Of a stretch of 64,000 nt of DNA, positions 26,219 through 35,086 are shown piece after piece. The stretch comes from Burkholderia cepacia. GTDB taxonomy: Bacteria; Pseudomonadota; Gammaproteobacteria; Burkholderiales; Burkholderiaceae. The DNA lies in the NCBI RefSeq assembly GCF_001718835.1, contig NZ_CP013443.1, forward strand, positions 1,426,001 through 1,490,000. The letters are read 5' to 3'. Position numbers and translations under genes: made by a program. The notes under the pieces were generated by a model. That model was given only the letters and a program-made list of their open reading frames with translations. It was not told where the DNA came from and did no database searches. Within the stretch, counting starts at the first letter, position 1, and each line of letters begins with the position of its first letter.

Positions 26219-28810
26219 ATGGGTAATGAAAGCAGCACTGGCCCATTGCCTATCCACACCTCGATCATGCCTTCCACTCGTCGTCTTGCCCGCCGCCGAC
26301 CGGCAGCCCTCCGCTCCCAGCCGCCGCGCCCGCGTGCGGCCGCCATTGCCGCATCCGCCGCATCCGCCGCACCCGCCGCATCCACTATGCCGCGCAGCCT
26401 CGTTCGCCGGCTGGCCGGTGCCGTCCTGATGTCCGCGCTGCTGCCGCTGCCCGCGCTGGCCGACACCGCGCCCGCAACCGCGCAGAACGCATCGCGCCGG
26501 CCATTCGACGTGCCGGCCGGGCCGCTCGAGGCGGCGCTGAACCGGTTCGGCCGCGACGCGGGCATCCTGCTCGCGTTTCCGGCCGAGCTGACGGCCGGCC
26601 TGACGAGCGGCGGCGTGCAGGGCCGCTTCGACGCCGACGGTGCGCTCGACCGCCTGCTGGCGGGCACGGGCCTCGTCGCGTTGCGGCAGCCCGGCGGCGG
26701 CTACACGCTGCAGCGCGCGGGCAAGGCGGCCGCCCAGCCGGCTGCCGACGGCGCGGAACTGCCGACGATCGCGGTGCGCAGCAGCGCGATCCGCGCGGAA
26801 AGCTATCGCGCGCCGAAGGAGGCGGGCGTACTGCGCTCCGACATCCCGCTGCTCGACACCGCACAGGCCGTCAACATCGTGCCGGCGCAGGTGCTGCGCG
26901 ACCAGCGTCCGCGCAATCTGGACGACGCGCTCGGCAACGTCAGCGGCATCACGCAGGGCAACACGCTCGCGGGCACGCAGGACACGATCATGAAGCGCGG
27001 CTTCGGCGGCAATCGCGACGGCTCGGTCATGCAGAACGGGATGCCGCTCGTGCAGGGGCGCGCGTTCAACGCGGCGGTCGACAGCGTCGAGGTGCTGAAG
27101 GGGCCGACTTCGCTGCTGTACGGGCTGATGGACCCCGGCGGCGTGGTCAACGTCGTCACCAAGCAGCCGCAGCTCACGCGCTACAGCGCGGTGTCGGTCG
27201 GCGGCGCAACCTACGGTCACGGCAAGAACGGCGGCAGCGCGACTTTCGATTCGACGGGGCCGGTCGGCGATTCGCGGCTCGCGTACCGGCTGATCGTCGA
27301 CCAGTCGAACGAGCAGTACTGGCGCAACTTCGGCGAATACCGGCAGACCTTCGTCGCGCCGTCGCTCGCGTGGTACGGCCGCGATACGCAGGTCGCGGTG
27401 TCCTACCAGTACCGCAGCTTCCATTCGCCGTTCGATCGCGGCACGGCGCTCGACCCGCGTACCAACGCGCCGCTCGACATTCCCGCGCGGCGGCGCCTCG
27501 ACGAGCCGTTCAACAACATGGACGGCGAATCGCACGTCGCGCAGCTGAGCGTCGATCACCAGTTCAACGCGGACTGGAGCGCGCATGTCGGCTACAGCTA
27601 CAACCGCGAGACCTACGACGCGAACCAGTTGCGCACGACGGGCGTCGATCCGGTGAAGGGCACGCTGTCGCGCAGCAACGATGCGACGCACGGCTCGCTC
27701 AGCACCGACAGCTACGGGATCGGCTACGTGAACGGCAGGCTGACGCTCGGCGGGATGCGGCACGACGTGCAGGTCGGCTTCGATACCGAATACCGTCGCA
27801 TCTACCGCAAGGACATGCTGCGGCAGGCCGTGAAGACGCCGTTCAGCTATGTCGATCCCGTCTACGGGCTGCTGCCGCCGTCGAGCACGGTGTCCGCGAG
27901 CGACAGCGACCAGACCGACACGCTGCACGATGCGTCCGCATTCGTGCAGGACACGATCCACCTGACCGACAAGTGGATCGTGTCGGGCGGGCTGCGCTAC
28001 ATCACGTACAACCAGGTCGCGGGGCGCGGCCGGCCGTTCACCGCGAACACCGATCTCAGCGGCTCGAAGTGGCTGCCGCGCGCGGGCGTCGTCTACAAGT
28101 GGACCGATACGTTCTCGCTGTACGGCAGCTATTCGCAATCGCTGAAGCCGTCTTCGTCGATCGCGCCGATGACGGGTTACATCATCGACGGCGCGACGCC
28201 GCCCGAGGAAGCGACCGCGTGGGAAGTGGGCGGCAAGCTCGACCTGCCGGGCGGGATGACGGGCACGCTGGCATTCTTCAACATCGACAAGAAGAACGTG
28301 CTCGTGTCGCAATACAACGACGCGACCAAGCTGACCGACTGGCGCACATCGGGCAGGGCGCGCTCGCGGGGGATCGAGCTCGACGTGTCGGGCCGGATCG
28401 GCGAGCGCGTGAACGTGATCGCGAGCTACGCGTACATCGACGCGAAGACGACCGAGGATCCGCTTTATGCGGGCAACCAGCTGTGGAACGTCGCGCGCCA
28501 TACGGCGTCGCTCGCGGCCGTCTACGATTTCGGCACGCTGGCCGGCGGCGACGACCTGCGCATCGGCGCGGACGTGCGCTACGTCGGCGCGCGGCCGGGC
28601 GATTCGGCGAACAGCTTCACGCTGCCGTCGTACGTGCTCGCCGACGCGTTCGCGACGTACGACACGCGGATCGGCAAGCAGAAGCTGTCGTTCCAGCTCA
28701 ACGTGAAGAACCTCTTCAATCGCACCTATTACCCGTCGAGCGCGAACCGCTATTTCGTCGCGATCGGCGATGCGCGACAGGTGTCGCTGCTCACCACGCT
28801 GCAGTTCTGA
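26219..28810 (+). CDS. TonB-dependent siderophore receptor with signalling domain
   Basis: Up to 863 residues. Start uncertain: ATG at 26219, 26267 or 26387; the last gives the clean signal peptide MPRSLVRRLAGAVLMSALLP ending ALA, the earlier ones add an Arg/Ala-rich extension containing a CCGCATCCG-type repeat. An STN signalling domain follows (RPFDVPAGPLEAALNRFG), then the plug (LDTAQAVNIVPAQVLRDQRP, DSVEVLKGPTSLLYGLMDPG, GGVVNVVTKQP) and a beta barrel ending in VSLLTTLQF. The STN domain contacts FecR, completing a cell-surface signalling set with the two upstream genes. Closest in style to FpvA/FhuE-type ferric hydroxamate receptors; the ligand cannot be named. Confidence 0.9.
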   Translation: MGNESSTGPLPIHTSIMPSTRRLARRRPAALRSQPPRPRAAAIAASAASAAPAASTMPRSLVRRLAGAVLMSALLPLPALADTAPATAQNASRRPFDVPAGPLEAALNRFGRDAGILLAFPAELTAGLTSGGVQGRFDADGALDRLLAGTGLVALRQPGGGYTLQRAGKAAAQPAADGAELPTIAVRSSAIRAESYRAPKEAGVLRSDIPLLDTAQAVNIVPAQVLRDQRPRNLDDALGNVSGITQGNTLAGTQDTIMKRGFGGNRDGSVMQNGMPLVQGRAFNAAVDSVEVLKGPTSLLYGLMDPGGVVNVVTKQPQLTRYSAVSVGGATYGHGKNGGSATFDSTGPVGDSRLAYRLIVDQSNEQYWRNFGEYRQTFVAPSLAWYGRDTQVAVSYQYRSFHSPFDRGTALDPRTNAPLDIPARRRLDEPFNNMDGESHVAQLSVDHQFNADWSAHVGYSYNRETYDANQLRTTGVDPVKGTLSRSNDATHGSLSTDSYGIGYVNGRLTLGGMRHDVQVGFDTEYRRIYRKDMLRQAVKTPFSYVDPVYGLLPPSSTVSASDSDQTDTLHDASAFVQDTIHLTDKWIVSGGLRYITYNQVAGRGRPFTANTDLSGSKWLPRAGVVYKWTDTFSLYGSYSQSLKPSSSIAPMTGYIIDGATPPEEATAWEVGGKLDLPGGMTGTLAFFNIDKKNVLVSQYNDATKLTDWRTSGRARSRGIELDVSGRIGERVNVIASYAYIDAKTTEDPLYAGNQLWNVARHTASLAAVYDFGTLAGGDDLRIGADVRYVGARPGDSANSFTLPSYVLADAFATYDTRIGKQKLSFQLNVKNLFNRTYYPSSANRYFVAIGDARQVSLLTTLQF

Positions 28811-28872
28811 TTCCGGACGACGTATGACCGATTTGCCGCGCGGTTTGTCGCGCGGAACTGGAGAACATCGCA

Positions 28873-29655
28873 ATGAACACGAACCTGAAGAACGAATCGA
28901 TGCGCGGCCCGTCGCGTGCACGGCGCGGCGCACTTCGTGCGCTCGCGAGCGGCGTGCTCGCGCTGGGGATGAGCGTCGCGGGCATTGCGCCGGCCACCGC
29001 GGCCACCGCGACCGCCGCGGCCGACACGCAGGCCGCCGTCACGCGCGTCGCGATGCTCGTGCAGCTGCGCGGCCCGAACCTGAAGGTCGACGAGCGCGTC
29101 GGCGCGCATCTGGAAACGCGCGGCTACGCGGTGCGCCTGATCGACGAATCCTCGACGCCCGACGCGGCGCGCGACGCCGACCTCGTCGTGATCTCGTCGA
29201 CGGTGTCGTCGAAGAACGTGCGGCCCGGCTGGCGCACGCTCGACAAGCCGCTCGTCACGTGGGAAAACGACCTGCTCGACGATCTCGCGATGACGGGCAA
29301 GCGTCACGACGTCGACTTCGGCGAAACGGGCAAGGAGCGTTACCTGTGGCTCGTCAACGCGCCGCACCCGATCTCGGCCGGGTTGCCGGCCGGCGCGACC
29401 AACGTGTACGGCAAGCAGGCACCGATGAGCTGGGGCAGGCCGGGGCTCGGCGCGATCACGATCGCGACCGTGTACGGCCAACCCGACAAGGCCGCGATCT
29501 TCGCGTACGAGAAGGGCGCGACGATGGACTACGAAGCGCTCGCGCCGGCGCGCCGCGTGATGTTCTTCCTCGACAACGACACGTTCGCGAACCTGTCGCC
29601 GGCCGGTGTCGCGCTGTTCGATGCGGCGGTCGACTGGGCCGCCGGGCGGCGCTGA
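28873..29655 (+). CDS. Periplasmic protein of unknown function, amidotransferase-like fold
   Basis: 260 residues. A long signal sequence ends near TAATA after LRALASGVLALGMSVAG. The body alternates strands and helices like a class I amidotransferase/ThuA fold: RVAMLVQLRGPN, DADLVVISSTVSSKNV, PLVTWENDLLDDLAM, AIFAYEKGATMD and the closing GVALFDAAVDWAAG. No catalytic Cys is evident in the expected strand-turn. It follows the receptor gene by 62 bases in the same direction and may belong to the iron-regulated transcript. Function unknown. Confidence 0.65.
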   Translation: MNTNLKNESMRGPSRARRGALRALASGVLALGMSVAGIAPATAATATAAADTQAAVTRVAMLVQLRGPNLKVDERVGAHLETRGYAVRLIDESSTPDAARDADLVVISSTVSSKNVRPGWRTLDKPLVTWENDLLDDLAMTGKRHDVDFGETGKERYLWLVNAPHPISAGLPAGATNVYGKQAPMSWGRPGLGAITIATVYGQPDKAAIFAYEKGATMDYEALAPARRVMFFLDNDTFANLSPAGVALFDAAVDWAAGRR

Positions 29656-29758
29656 CACCGAGAGCGAATACACGCGAAGCAAGCAGGTGGATTCGATCCG
29701 CCGAGTCCATTGGGTGCGAGAATGCGGGCGTTCACCGCATCGCTTCGAGAGAATCCGT

Positions 29759-30337
29759 ATGGACAGTCACATCGCTCCGGTGGAGCTGAAGAAAGCCTAC
29801 CGTCTCCTCAACCACGGCCCGACCGTGCTGGTGTCGGCCCGCCACGACGGCGTCGACAACGTGATGGCCGCCGCGTGGGCGTGCGCGCTGGACTTCCTGC
29901 CGCCGAAGCTGACGGTCGTGCTCGACAAGTCCGCGAAGACGCGCGAGCTCGTCGAGCGCAGCGGCACGTTCGTGATCCAGGTGCCGACGGCCGCCCAGAT
30001 CCGGCTCACGCATGCGGTCGGCAACCACAGTCTCGCGGAGCGGCCGGACAAGCTGCGCGAGGCGGGCGTCACGCTGTTCGACGTCGACGGCCACGACCTG
30101 CCGTTCGTCGCCGGCTGCTCGGGCTGGCTCGCGTGCCGGCTGGTTCCCGAGCCGCACAACCAGCAGACCTACGACCTGTTCATCGGCGAGGTGGTCGCGG
30201 CGTGGTCCGACACGCGCGTGTTCCGCGACGGTCACTGGTATTTCGAATCGGCCGATCCGGCACTGCGCAGCCTGCATTACATCGCGGGCGGCAATTTCTA
30301 CGCGATCGGCGAGGCGCTGTCGGTCGACGCGCAATGA
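29759..30337 (+). CDS. Flavin reductase-like FMN-binding protein
   Basis: 192 residues from the ATG at 29759; upstream codons in frame are shadow of the previous gene. The split-barrel flavin-binding pattern is clear: GPTVLVSARHDGVDNVMAAA, PPKLTVVLDKSAKTRELVER, SGTFVIQVPTA and the HYIAGGNFYAIGE end. Members bind FMN and either supply reduced flavin to monooxygenases or reduce small substrates. No partner monooxygenase is in view. Stands as a single gene. Confidence 0.85.
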   Translation: MDSHIAPVELKKAYRLLNHGPTVLVSARHDGVDNVMAAAWACALDFLPPKLTVVLDKSAKTRELVERSGTFVIQVPTAAQIRLTHAVGNHSLAERPDKLREAGVTLFDVDGHDLPFVAGCSGWLACRLVPEPHNQQTYDLFIGEVVAAWSDTRVFRDGHWYFESADPALRSLHYIAGGNFYAIGEALSVDAQ

Positions 30338-30373
30338 CGCAGCGGGCCGGCTGACGCCGACACCTTACTCACT

Positions 30374-30590
30374 TCAATTCCCGCAACACCGCAATATCAA
30401 CGCGACGAACGCTTCCGCGACACGCGGCAGCGTGCGTCCGCGTTTGCGGATCAACGCGATCGGCCGCACGAACGCGGGATCGTCGATCGGCTTCGCGACG
30501 AGCGCCGGTTCGGTCAGCACCTCGCGTGCCGTCGCGGGCAGGATCGTCACGCCGCGCTCCGACCCCGTCATCGAGCGAAACGGCGATCGT
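30374..30590 (-). pseudogene. C-terminal remnant of a LysR-family regulator
   Basis: The frame ending at 30374 reads GVTILPATAREVLTEPALVA then FVRPIALIRKRGRTLPRVAEAF, which matches the last 60 residues of a LysR co-inducer domain. Upstream the reading frame degenerates into Ser/Arg-rich sequence with no helix-turn-helix, while an adjacent frame near 30560-30600 carries a plausible continuation (VNPASSGTIAVS), implying a frameshift plus loss of the N-terminal two thirds. The remaining 150 bases up to 30741 hold no recognised gene. Confidence 0.65.
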
Positions 30591-30741
30591 ACCGCTGCTG
30601 GCCGGATTGACGAGGACCGCCGCGGGCAGGGATAGCGACTAATATGAAAGGACCGCGGCCCGCGGTAGCGCATGCTCCGGCGTGGCGCGCCGTGACGCAT
30701 GTGTCGCGGCCGTTCGCGGGCATGGGAAGGAGGGGCGGGAA

Positions 30742-31251
30742 ATGCGAAGAATCTACGTGTTGTTGCCCAACGCGAAGAGTGCGACGCGGATCATCGACGA
30801 GTTATTGCTCAAACGAGTCGAATGGCGGCATGTCCATGTGCTGGCGGCGCCGGGCGTGAAAACCGACAACCTGCCGCCGGCTACACTCGCGCAGCGCAGC
30901 GACCTGCTGCCGGCGCTCGGGCGCGGCACGCTGGTCGGCTGGCTGGTGGGGATGGTGGTCGGGCTCGCCGCGCTGGTGTTTCATCCGGAAGGGCTGAAGT
31001 TCGGCGCGGGCGCCGTCGTGCTGATCACGCTGCTCAGCGCCGGGTTCGGCGCGTGGACCGCGACGATGATCGGCGTCGACGTGCCGAATACGCGCCTGAA
31101 GCGCTTTGAAGGCGCGGTCGAGAAGGGCGAGCTGCTGCTGATGGTGGACGTCAAGACCGATCGCGTCGACGAAATCGAGGCGCTGATCAAGAAGCACCAT
31201 CCGGAAGCGGACGTCGAAGGACACGACCCGACGATCCCGGCGTTTCCTTGA
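30742..31251 (+). CDS. DUF1269-like small membrane protein
   Basis: 169 residues. An N-terminal ferredoxin-like strand-helix region (MRRIYVLLPNAKSATRIIDE) precedes two adjacent hydrophobic helices about residues 64-105 (GTLVGWLVGMVVGLAALVF and GAVVLITLLSAGFGAWTATM), and a second strand-helix region with LLLMVDVKTDRVDEIEALIK. This layout is that of DUF1269-type proteins, often general-stress linked. AGGAGGGGCGGG lies just upstream of the ATG. Monocistronic by appearance. Confidence 0.78.
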   Translation: MRRIYVLLPNAKSATRIIDELLLKRVEWRHVHVLAAPGVKTDNLPPATLAQRSDLLPALGRGTLVGWLVGMVVGLAALVFHPEGLKFGAGAVVLITLLSAGFGAWTATMIGVDVPNTRLKRFEGAVEKGELLLMVDVKTDRVDEIEALIKKHHPEADVEGHDPTIPAFP

Positions 31252-31335
31252 GCCACAGGGCGGCGCGCTCGATGGCGCGCCTAATTGCGCGATGACGCGG
31301 CGTGGCGGCGCGCGTGCCGACCGCGCCGCTTTTGC

Positions 31336-31360
31336 GCGCGCCGGCGCCTGACCGGCGCGC
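31336..31360 (+). terminator. GC-rich stem-loop downstream of the DUF1269-like gene
   Basis: GCGCGCCGG (31336-31344) pairs with CCGGCGCGC (31352-31360) around a 7-base loop, in a 268-base gap before the next gene. Several other GC inverted repeats overlap it. No T-run follows. Confidence 0.35.
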
Positions 31361-31519
31361 GATCGGCCGCCGCATGCGTGTGCGCCAGCCCGAGTGACTA
31401 CCCATCGCGCCCGTCGATCCGGCACGCCACCCTGATAAGCTATCGCGATTCCGGGATGGCACTGCCGACGGCTGCGCCAACAGAAAGAACAACGACACTC
31501 CGACGGGCCCGCTTTTCAG

Positions 31520-32323
31520 ATGACCTCGACTTTCCGCCGCGTCAGCCGACTGCTGACGATTGCCGGCTGCGGCCTGTGCGCCGCACTGCCGGCCGAAGCC
31601 GCGCATGCGGCCGACGCTACGCCCCCCGACCGCTTGCTGAAGGGCTTCATCAGCGACACCTACGGCAAGTGGCGAGCCGATCGCAAGGGCTGGCAGCCCG
31701 TCGACGGCGACAACGTCTACCAGCCGTGCGCGTCGCTGCGCGTGAGCACGCCGGACGGCCCGCGCTATCTGCTCGCGATGTGCGGCGCAACCTCCGCCAG
31801 CATGCAGAACGGCACGCCGCGCACGGATTCCCAGGGCGATGCGGGTGCGGTCGACCTGTACGTGCTGAAGCCCGTGCGGGACGGCAATGCGCTGGCGCCG
31901 GTGATCGCGAAGACCGACATCGCGTCGGGCAACTACGGCGAGCCGGGCGTAGTGAGCATCCAGCGTCTCGGGCCGCATCTGTTCGGCTTCGTCCTGAACG
32001 ACGGCGTCACGCTGCAGGGCTATACGATGAGCATGCGCAGCATCTGGCTGCCGGTCGGCAACGCGATCGTCGAGGCGGCGCCGCGCATCGACGAAGCGCT
32101 CGACAATTCAGCGTCGAACGACTGCGCGAATGCGAAGGCGCATTGCGAGGCGCGGCGCTTCGAGATCACGCCCGATACGAGCAGCAGCGACGACGTCTAT
32201 CCGTTGACGGTGACGGAAACGGGCTCGCGCGGCGACAAGGAGATCCGCGCGCGCTACACGGTGAAGTTCGACGCGGCGCGCGGCCGCTACGTGGTGCCGA
32301 AGGCGTTGCAGGAAGGGTATTGA
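31520..32323 (+). CDS. Secreted protein of unknown function
   Basis: 267 residues with a signal peptide (RLLTIAGCGLCAALPAEAAH, cleavage near AHA). The mature part has many beta strands and three cysteine pairs' worth of residues (YQPCASL, AMCGAT, NDCANAKAHCEARR), suggesting disulfides in the periplasm. Repeated acidic/aromatic motifs such as LLKGFISDTYGKWRADRKGW near the start are not from a family I know. It converges on the CdsA-like gene with a 47-base gap. Confidence 0.65.
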   Translation: MTSTFRRVSRLLTIAGCGLCAALPAEAAHAADATPPDRLLKGFISDTYGKWRADRKGWQPVDGDNVYQPCASLRVSTPDGPRYLLAMCGATSASMQNGTPRTDSQGDAGAVDLYVLKPVRDGNALAPVIAKTDIASGNYGEPGVVSIQRLGPHLFGFVLNDGVTLQGYTMSMRSIWLPVGNAIVEAAPRIDEALDNSASNDCANAKAHCEARRFEITPDTSSSDDVYPLTVTETGSRGDKEIRARYTVKFDAARGRYVVPKALQEGY

Positions 32324-32370
32324 GCCGGGTGTGCGCGTCACGCGAGGCGGCACGTCGTGCCGCCCGAGCG

Positions 32371-33300
32371 TCACACGTACAGATACCGCACGAGGTGGAA
32401 GAACACCGGCGCGGCGAAGCAGATCGAGTCGACGCGATCGAGCATCCCGCCGTGGCCGGCGATCATCGAGCCCCAGTCCTTGGTGCCGAGCGAGCGCTTG
32501 ACGGCCGACAGCACGAGGCCGCCGACGAAGCCCGCGATCACGATCGCGAGCGAGATCCCGAACGCGGCGCCGAAACTGAACGGCGTCACGCGATACAGCG
32601 ACGCGCCGCACAGCGTCGCGAGCAGCCCGCCGCCGACGAAACCCTCGATCGTCTTGGACGGCGACAGCTGCGGCGCGATCTTGCGGCGCCCGAACAGCTT
32701 GCCGACGACATACTGCAGCACGTCGCTGATCTGCACGACGAACAGGAAGAAGAACAGCAGCAGCGCGTTCTGTCCCGTGTAGCGCGGAATGTCGAGGATC
32801 AGCACGGCCGGCGCGTGGCTCAGCCCGTACACGCACACCATCAGCGCCCAGTTGATCTTCGCGTTGCGGCTCAGGAATTCGCGCGTGTCCTGCGTGAGCG
32901 CCGACACGAGCGACATCGCGAAGAACAGGTGCACGGGCACGAAGATCGAATACATCCCGTACCAGTCGATCCCGAGCAGCAGGTATTGCACGGGGATCGC
33001 GACGAAGAACGCGATGAACAGCGTCGTGTGGTCGCTCGCGGTCGTCGGCGTGAGCGTGATGAATTCGCGCAGCGTCAGGTAGGACAGCACCGCGAACACG
33101 AGATACGTGACGTTGTTGCCGAGGCTGATCGCGATGACCATGATCGCGATCATCGCCCACCACGCACGGATGCGCTGGTTCAGGTTGACGATGGTCGCGC
33201 TCGTGCCGCCGCTGCGCGCGCCGAGGATCGCGCCGATCACGGTGGCGATGACGAGCACGCCCGTGACGCCCGCGACCAGTTCCCAGAAGAGAGTTCGCAT
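32371..33300 (-). CDS. ynbB: CdsA-family CDP-diacylglycerol synthase (YnbB-like)
   Basis: 309 residues from the ATG at 33300, with about eight hydrophobic helices. The CTP-transferase signature S.[KR]R....[KR]D...PGHGG..DR.D is present as SAVKRSLGTKDWGSMIAGHG followed by GMLDRVD near residue 275, with Ala in place of the usual Pro. It makes CDP-diacylglycerol from CTP and phosphatidate. It is transcribed with the PlsC gene and divergent from the YnbA/C/D-like genes, the same set of functions as the E. coli ynbABCD operon, so it is probably a specialised paralogue and not the housekeeping CdsA. Confidence 0.85.
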   Translation of the reverse strand: MRTLFWELVAGVTGVLVIATVIGAILGARSGGTSATIVNLNQRIRAWWAMIAIMVIAISLGNNVTYLVFAVLSYLTLREFITLTPTTASDHTTLFIAFFVAIPVQYLLLGIDWYGMYSIFVPVHLFFAMSLVSALTQDTREFLSRNAKINWALMVCVYGLSHAPAVLILDIPRYTGQNALLLFFFLFVVQISDVLQYVVGKLFGRRKIAPQLSPSKTIEGFVGGGLLATLCGASLYRVTPFSFGAAFGISLAIVIAGFVGGLVLSAVKRSLGTKDWGSMIAGHGGMLDRVDSICFAAPVFFHLVRYLYV

Positions 33301-33337
33301 GGGGGATATCCGGAGAAGGGAAAGGAGGGGGCCGTGT

Positions 33338-33970
33338 TCAGCCGGCCGGCCGCTGCGGCGGCGCGAGCGCGACGACCGCGTCGCGCATGCGGGCGAGGAA
33401 CGTCGGCTTGTCTTCCTGGGCGCCGAGCGCATCGTTCGCGCCGAAGTGCACCTTGCAGATCAGCGGCACCGGCCAGATCGCACCCTTCGGCATGATCCGC
33501 TGCAGGTTCTCGAGATAGACGGGCGCGAGCGCGACGTCCGGAAACTCGGTCGCGAGGTGGAACAGTCCGCTCTTGAACGGTTGCGGCAGGACCTCGGCGC
33601 CGCGCGTGCCTTCCGGGAAGATGATGATCGAATGGCCTTGCCGGAGCGCGTCGCGCACGGGGTCGAGCGGGTCGCCGCCGGATTCCCGGTGGCGATCGAT
33701 CAGCACGACGTTCAGCAGCTTCTGCGCGATGTGGCGCTTCGCGTCGCTGCTGTCCCAGTAGTCGCGCGCGGCGACGGGCCGCACGACCGCGCGCACGTCG
33801 CGCGGCAGCGCGGCGAGGATCGCGAGCGTGTCGATGTGGCTCGTGTGGTTCGAGAAGTAGATCTTCTGCGTGGGGGACGGCGGCGCCTGATGCCAGACCG
33901 GATACGCGCCGGCGACGAGCCGCACGATGGACAGCAGGAAGTCGCGTTGGCAAGCATGCAGGATGTTCAT
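33338..33970 (-). CDS. PlsC-type 1-acylglycerol-3-phosphate acyltransferase
   Basis: 210 residues from the ATG at 33970. The acyltransferase boxes are intact: block I NHTSHID (HX4D), block III FPEGTRG and block IV near VALAPVYLENLQRI. It acylates a lysophosphatidate-like acceptor, producing the phosphatidate that the CdsA-like enzyme encoded 37 bases downstream uses. Unlike E. coli ynb, the locus here includes this step. No signal peptide; peripheral inner membrane protein expected. Confidence 0.85.
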   Translation of the reverse strand: MNILHACQRDFLLSIVRLVAGAYPVWHQAPPSPTQKIYFSNHTSHIDTLAILAALPRDVRAVVRPVAARDYWDSSDAKRHIAQKLLNVVLIDRHRESGGDPLDPVRDALRQGHSIIIFPEGTRGAEVLPQPFKSGLFHLATEFPDVALAPVYLENLQRIMPKGAIWPVPLICKVHFGANDALGAQEDKPTFLARMRDAVVALAPPQRPAG

Positions 33971-34406
33971 CGGCGCCGCGCCTCCTGTTCGCATGCCTGC
34001 CGCGCCGCATCGCTGCGGCGGGCAGGTTCCCGGAATGCCGGCGCGCTGCGTGGCGCGCCGGACGGCCCTTGTTTAAATTTTTTCAAATTCGTGGCTGCCT
34101 GTCGCAGGTTCGCGATGATCGGCGGAGGCCGCGATGAACGGCGTGAATGACCGCTATTGGACAGGTGCGCGAATGCGGCGGGCACGAGGTGGCGCGGCAT
34201 TCGGGCCAGCGGATTATCGCGAGTTTCCACGAAAAACACCAGAATGCCGCGCCGCGGCCCGCGGCGTCGGGCGTCGCGCGACACCGTTCGGGATGCTTGA
34301 CGCACGATGGCCGCTCGGCGACGATTAGGGCCGTCCATTGATGCGACCTCTCCGCCGTCCGGGGCACGACCGGCGAAGACGTCCCGCAAGCCGTGCGAAT
34401 AAAACG
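33971..34406. promoter_or_regulatory. 436-base divergent region between plsC and ynbA homologues
   Basis: No gene is recognised. An AT-rich patch (about 34070-34095, TTTAAATTTTTTCAAATTC) is likely to hold the promoter for the plsC/cdsA pair; the right-hand part is GC-rich with only chance frames. Divergent promoters controlling both halves of the lipid locus are expected here; no operator was identified. Confidence 0.4.
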
Positions 34407-35012
34407 ATGAGCCTCTACGCACTCAAACCCAAATTCCAGAATCGTCTGCGCCCGTTCGCGAACTCGCTCGCCGAGCGCGGCGTCACGGCCAACCAGGTCA
34501 CGCTGTTCGCGGCCGGCGGCTCGATCGTCGTCGGCGCGCTCGCCGGCCTTGGCGTATTTGCCCGCGCGCTGTTCCTGCTGATCCCGCTGTGGCTGTTCGT
34601 GCGGATGGCGCTCAATGCGATTGACGGGATGCTCGCGCGCGAGCACAACCAGAAGAGCACGCTCGGCGCGTACCTGAACGAACTCGGCGACGTCGTGTCC
34701 GATGTCGCGCTGGTGCTGCCGTTTCTCGCGATTCCGGCGTTCGCTCCGGCAGACGTCTGGCTGTTCGCGCTGACGGCGGTGATCGTCGAATGCGCGGGGC
34801 TGATCGGCCCGCTGGTCGGCGTGAGCCGCCGCTACGACGGCCCGTTCGGCAAGAGCGACCGCGCGCTCGCCCTCGGCGCGTTCGCGCTGTGGATCGGGCT
34901 CGGGTTTCCGGTCGGCGGCGTCGCCGCATGGCTGTGGCGGCTGCTGATCGTGCTGTCGATCGTGACCGTGGTGCGGCGCGTGCAGGCCGGCGTCGCCGAA
35001 GCGGGCGGCTGA
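34407..35012 (+). CDS. ynbA: CDP-alcohol phosphatidyltransferase (YnbA-like)
   Basis: 201 residues from the ATG at 34407. The catalytic signature D-G-x2-A-R-x8-G-x3-D-x3-D is visible as AIDGMLAREHNQKSTLGAYL followed by NELGDVVSD, giving the metal-binding Asp residues. About six hydrophobic helices. It swaps CMP of CDP-diacylglycerol for an alcohol, forming a phospholipid; the alcohol is unknown. It opens a run with the YnbC- and YnbD-like genes; the gap to ynbC is 74 bases. Confidence 0.88.
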   Translation: MSLYALKPKFQNRLRPFANSLAERGVTANQVTLFAAGGSIVVGALAGLGVFARALFLLIPLWLFVRMALNAIDGMLAREHNQKSTLGAYLNELGDVVSDVALVLPFLAIPAFAPADVWLFALTAVIVECAGLIGPLVGVSRRYDGPFGKSDRALALGAFALWIGLGFPVGGVAAWLWRLLIVLSIVTVVRRVQAGVAEAGG

Positions 35013-35086
35013 CCCGGGCAGCGCCGGGGAGCGGCGTCGGAGGGCGGCGCCGAATTGATTCGAATAACGAAACGAGAGAAAAATAC

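Noticed and set aside
26341..26385. CCGCATCCG-type microrepeats before the TonB receptor as a regulatory repeat array
   Set aside because: They encode the Ala/Ser-rich stretch of the possible N-terminal extension and are short; simple GC-rich slippage is enough to explain them.
26117..28933. A 938-codon minus-strand frame opposite the TonB receptor
   Set aside because: The plus strand encodes a full receptor with plug and barrel; the antisense frame has no domain and is GC-driven.
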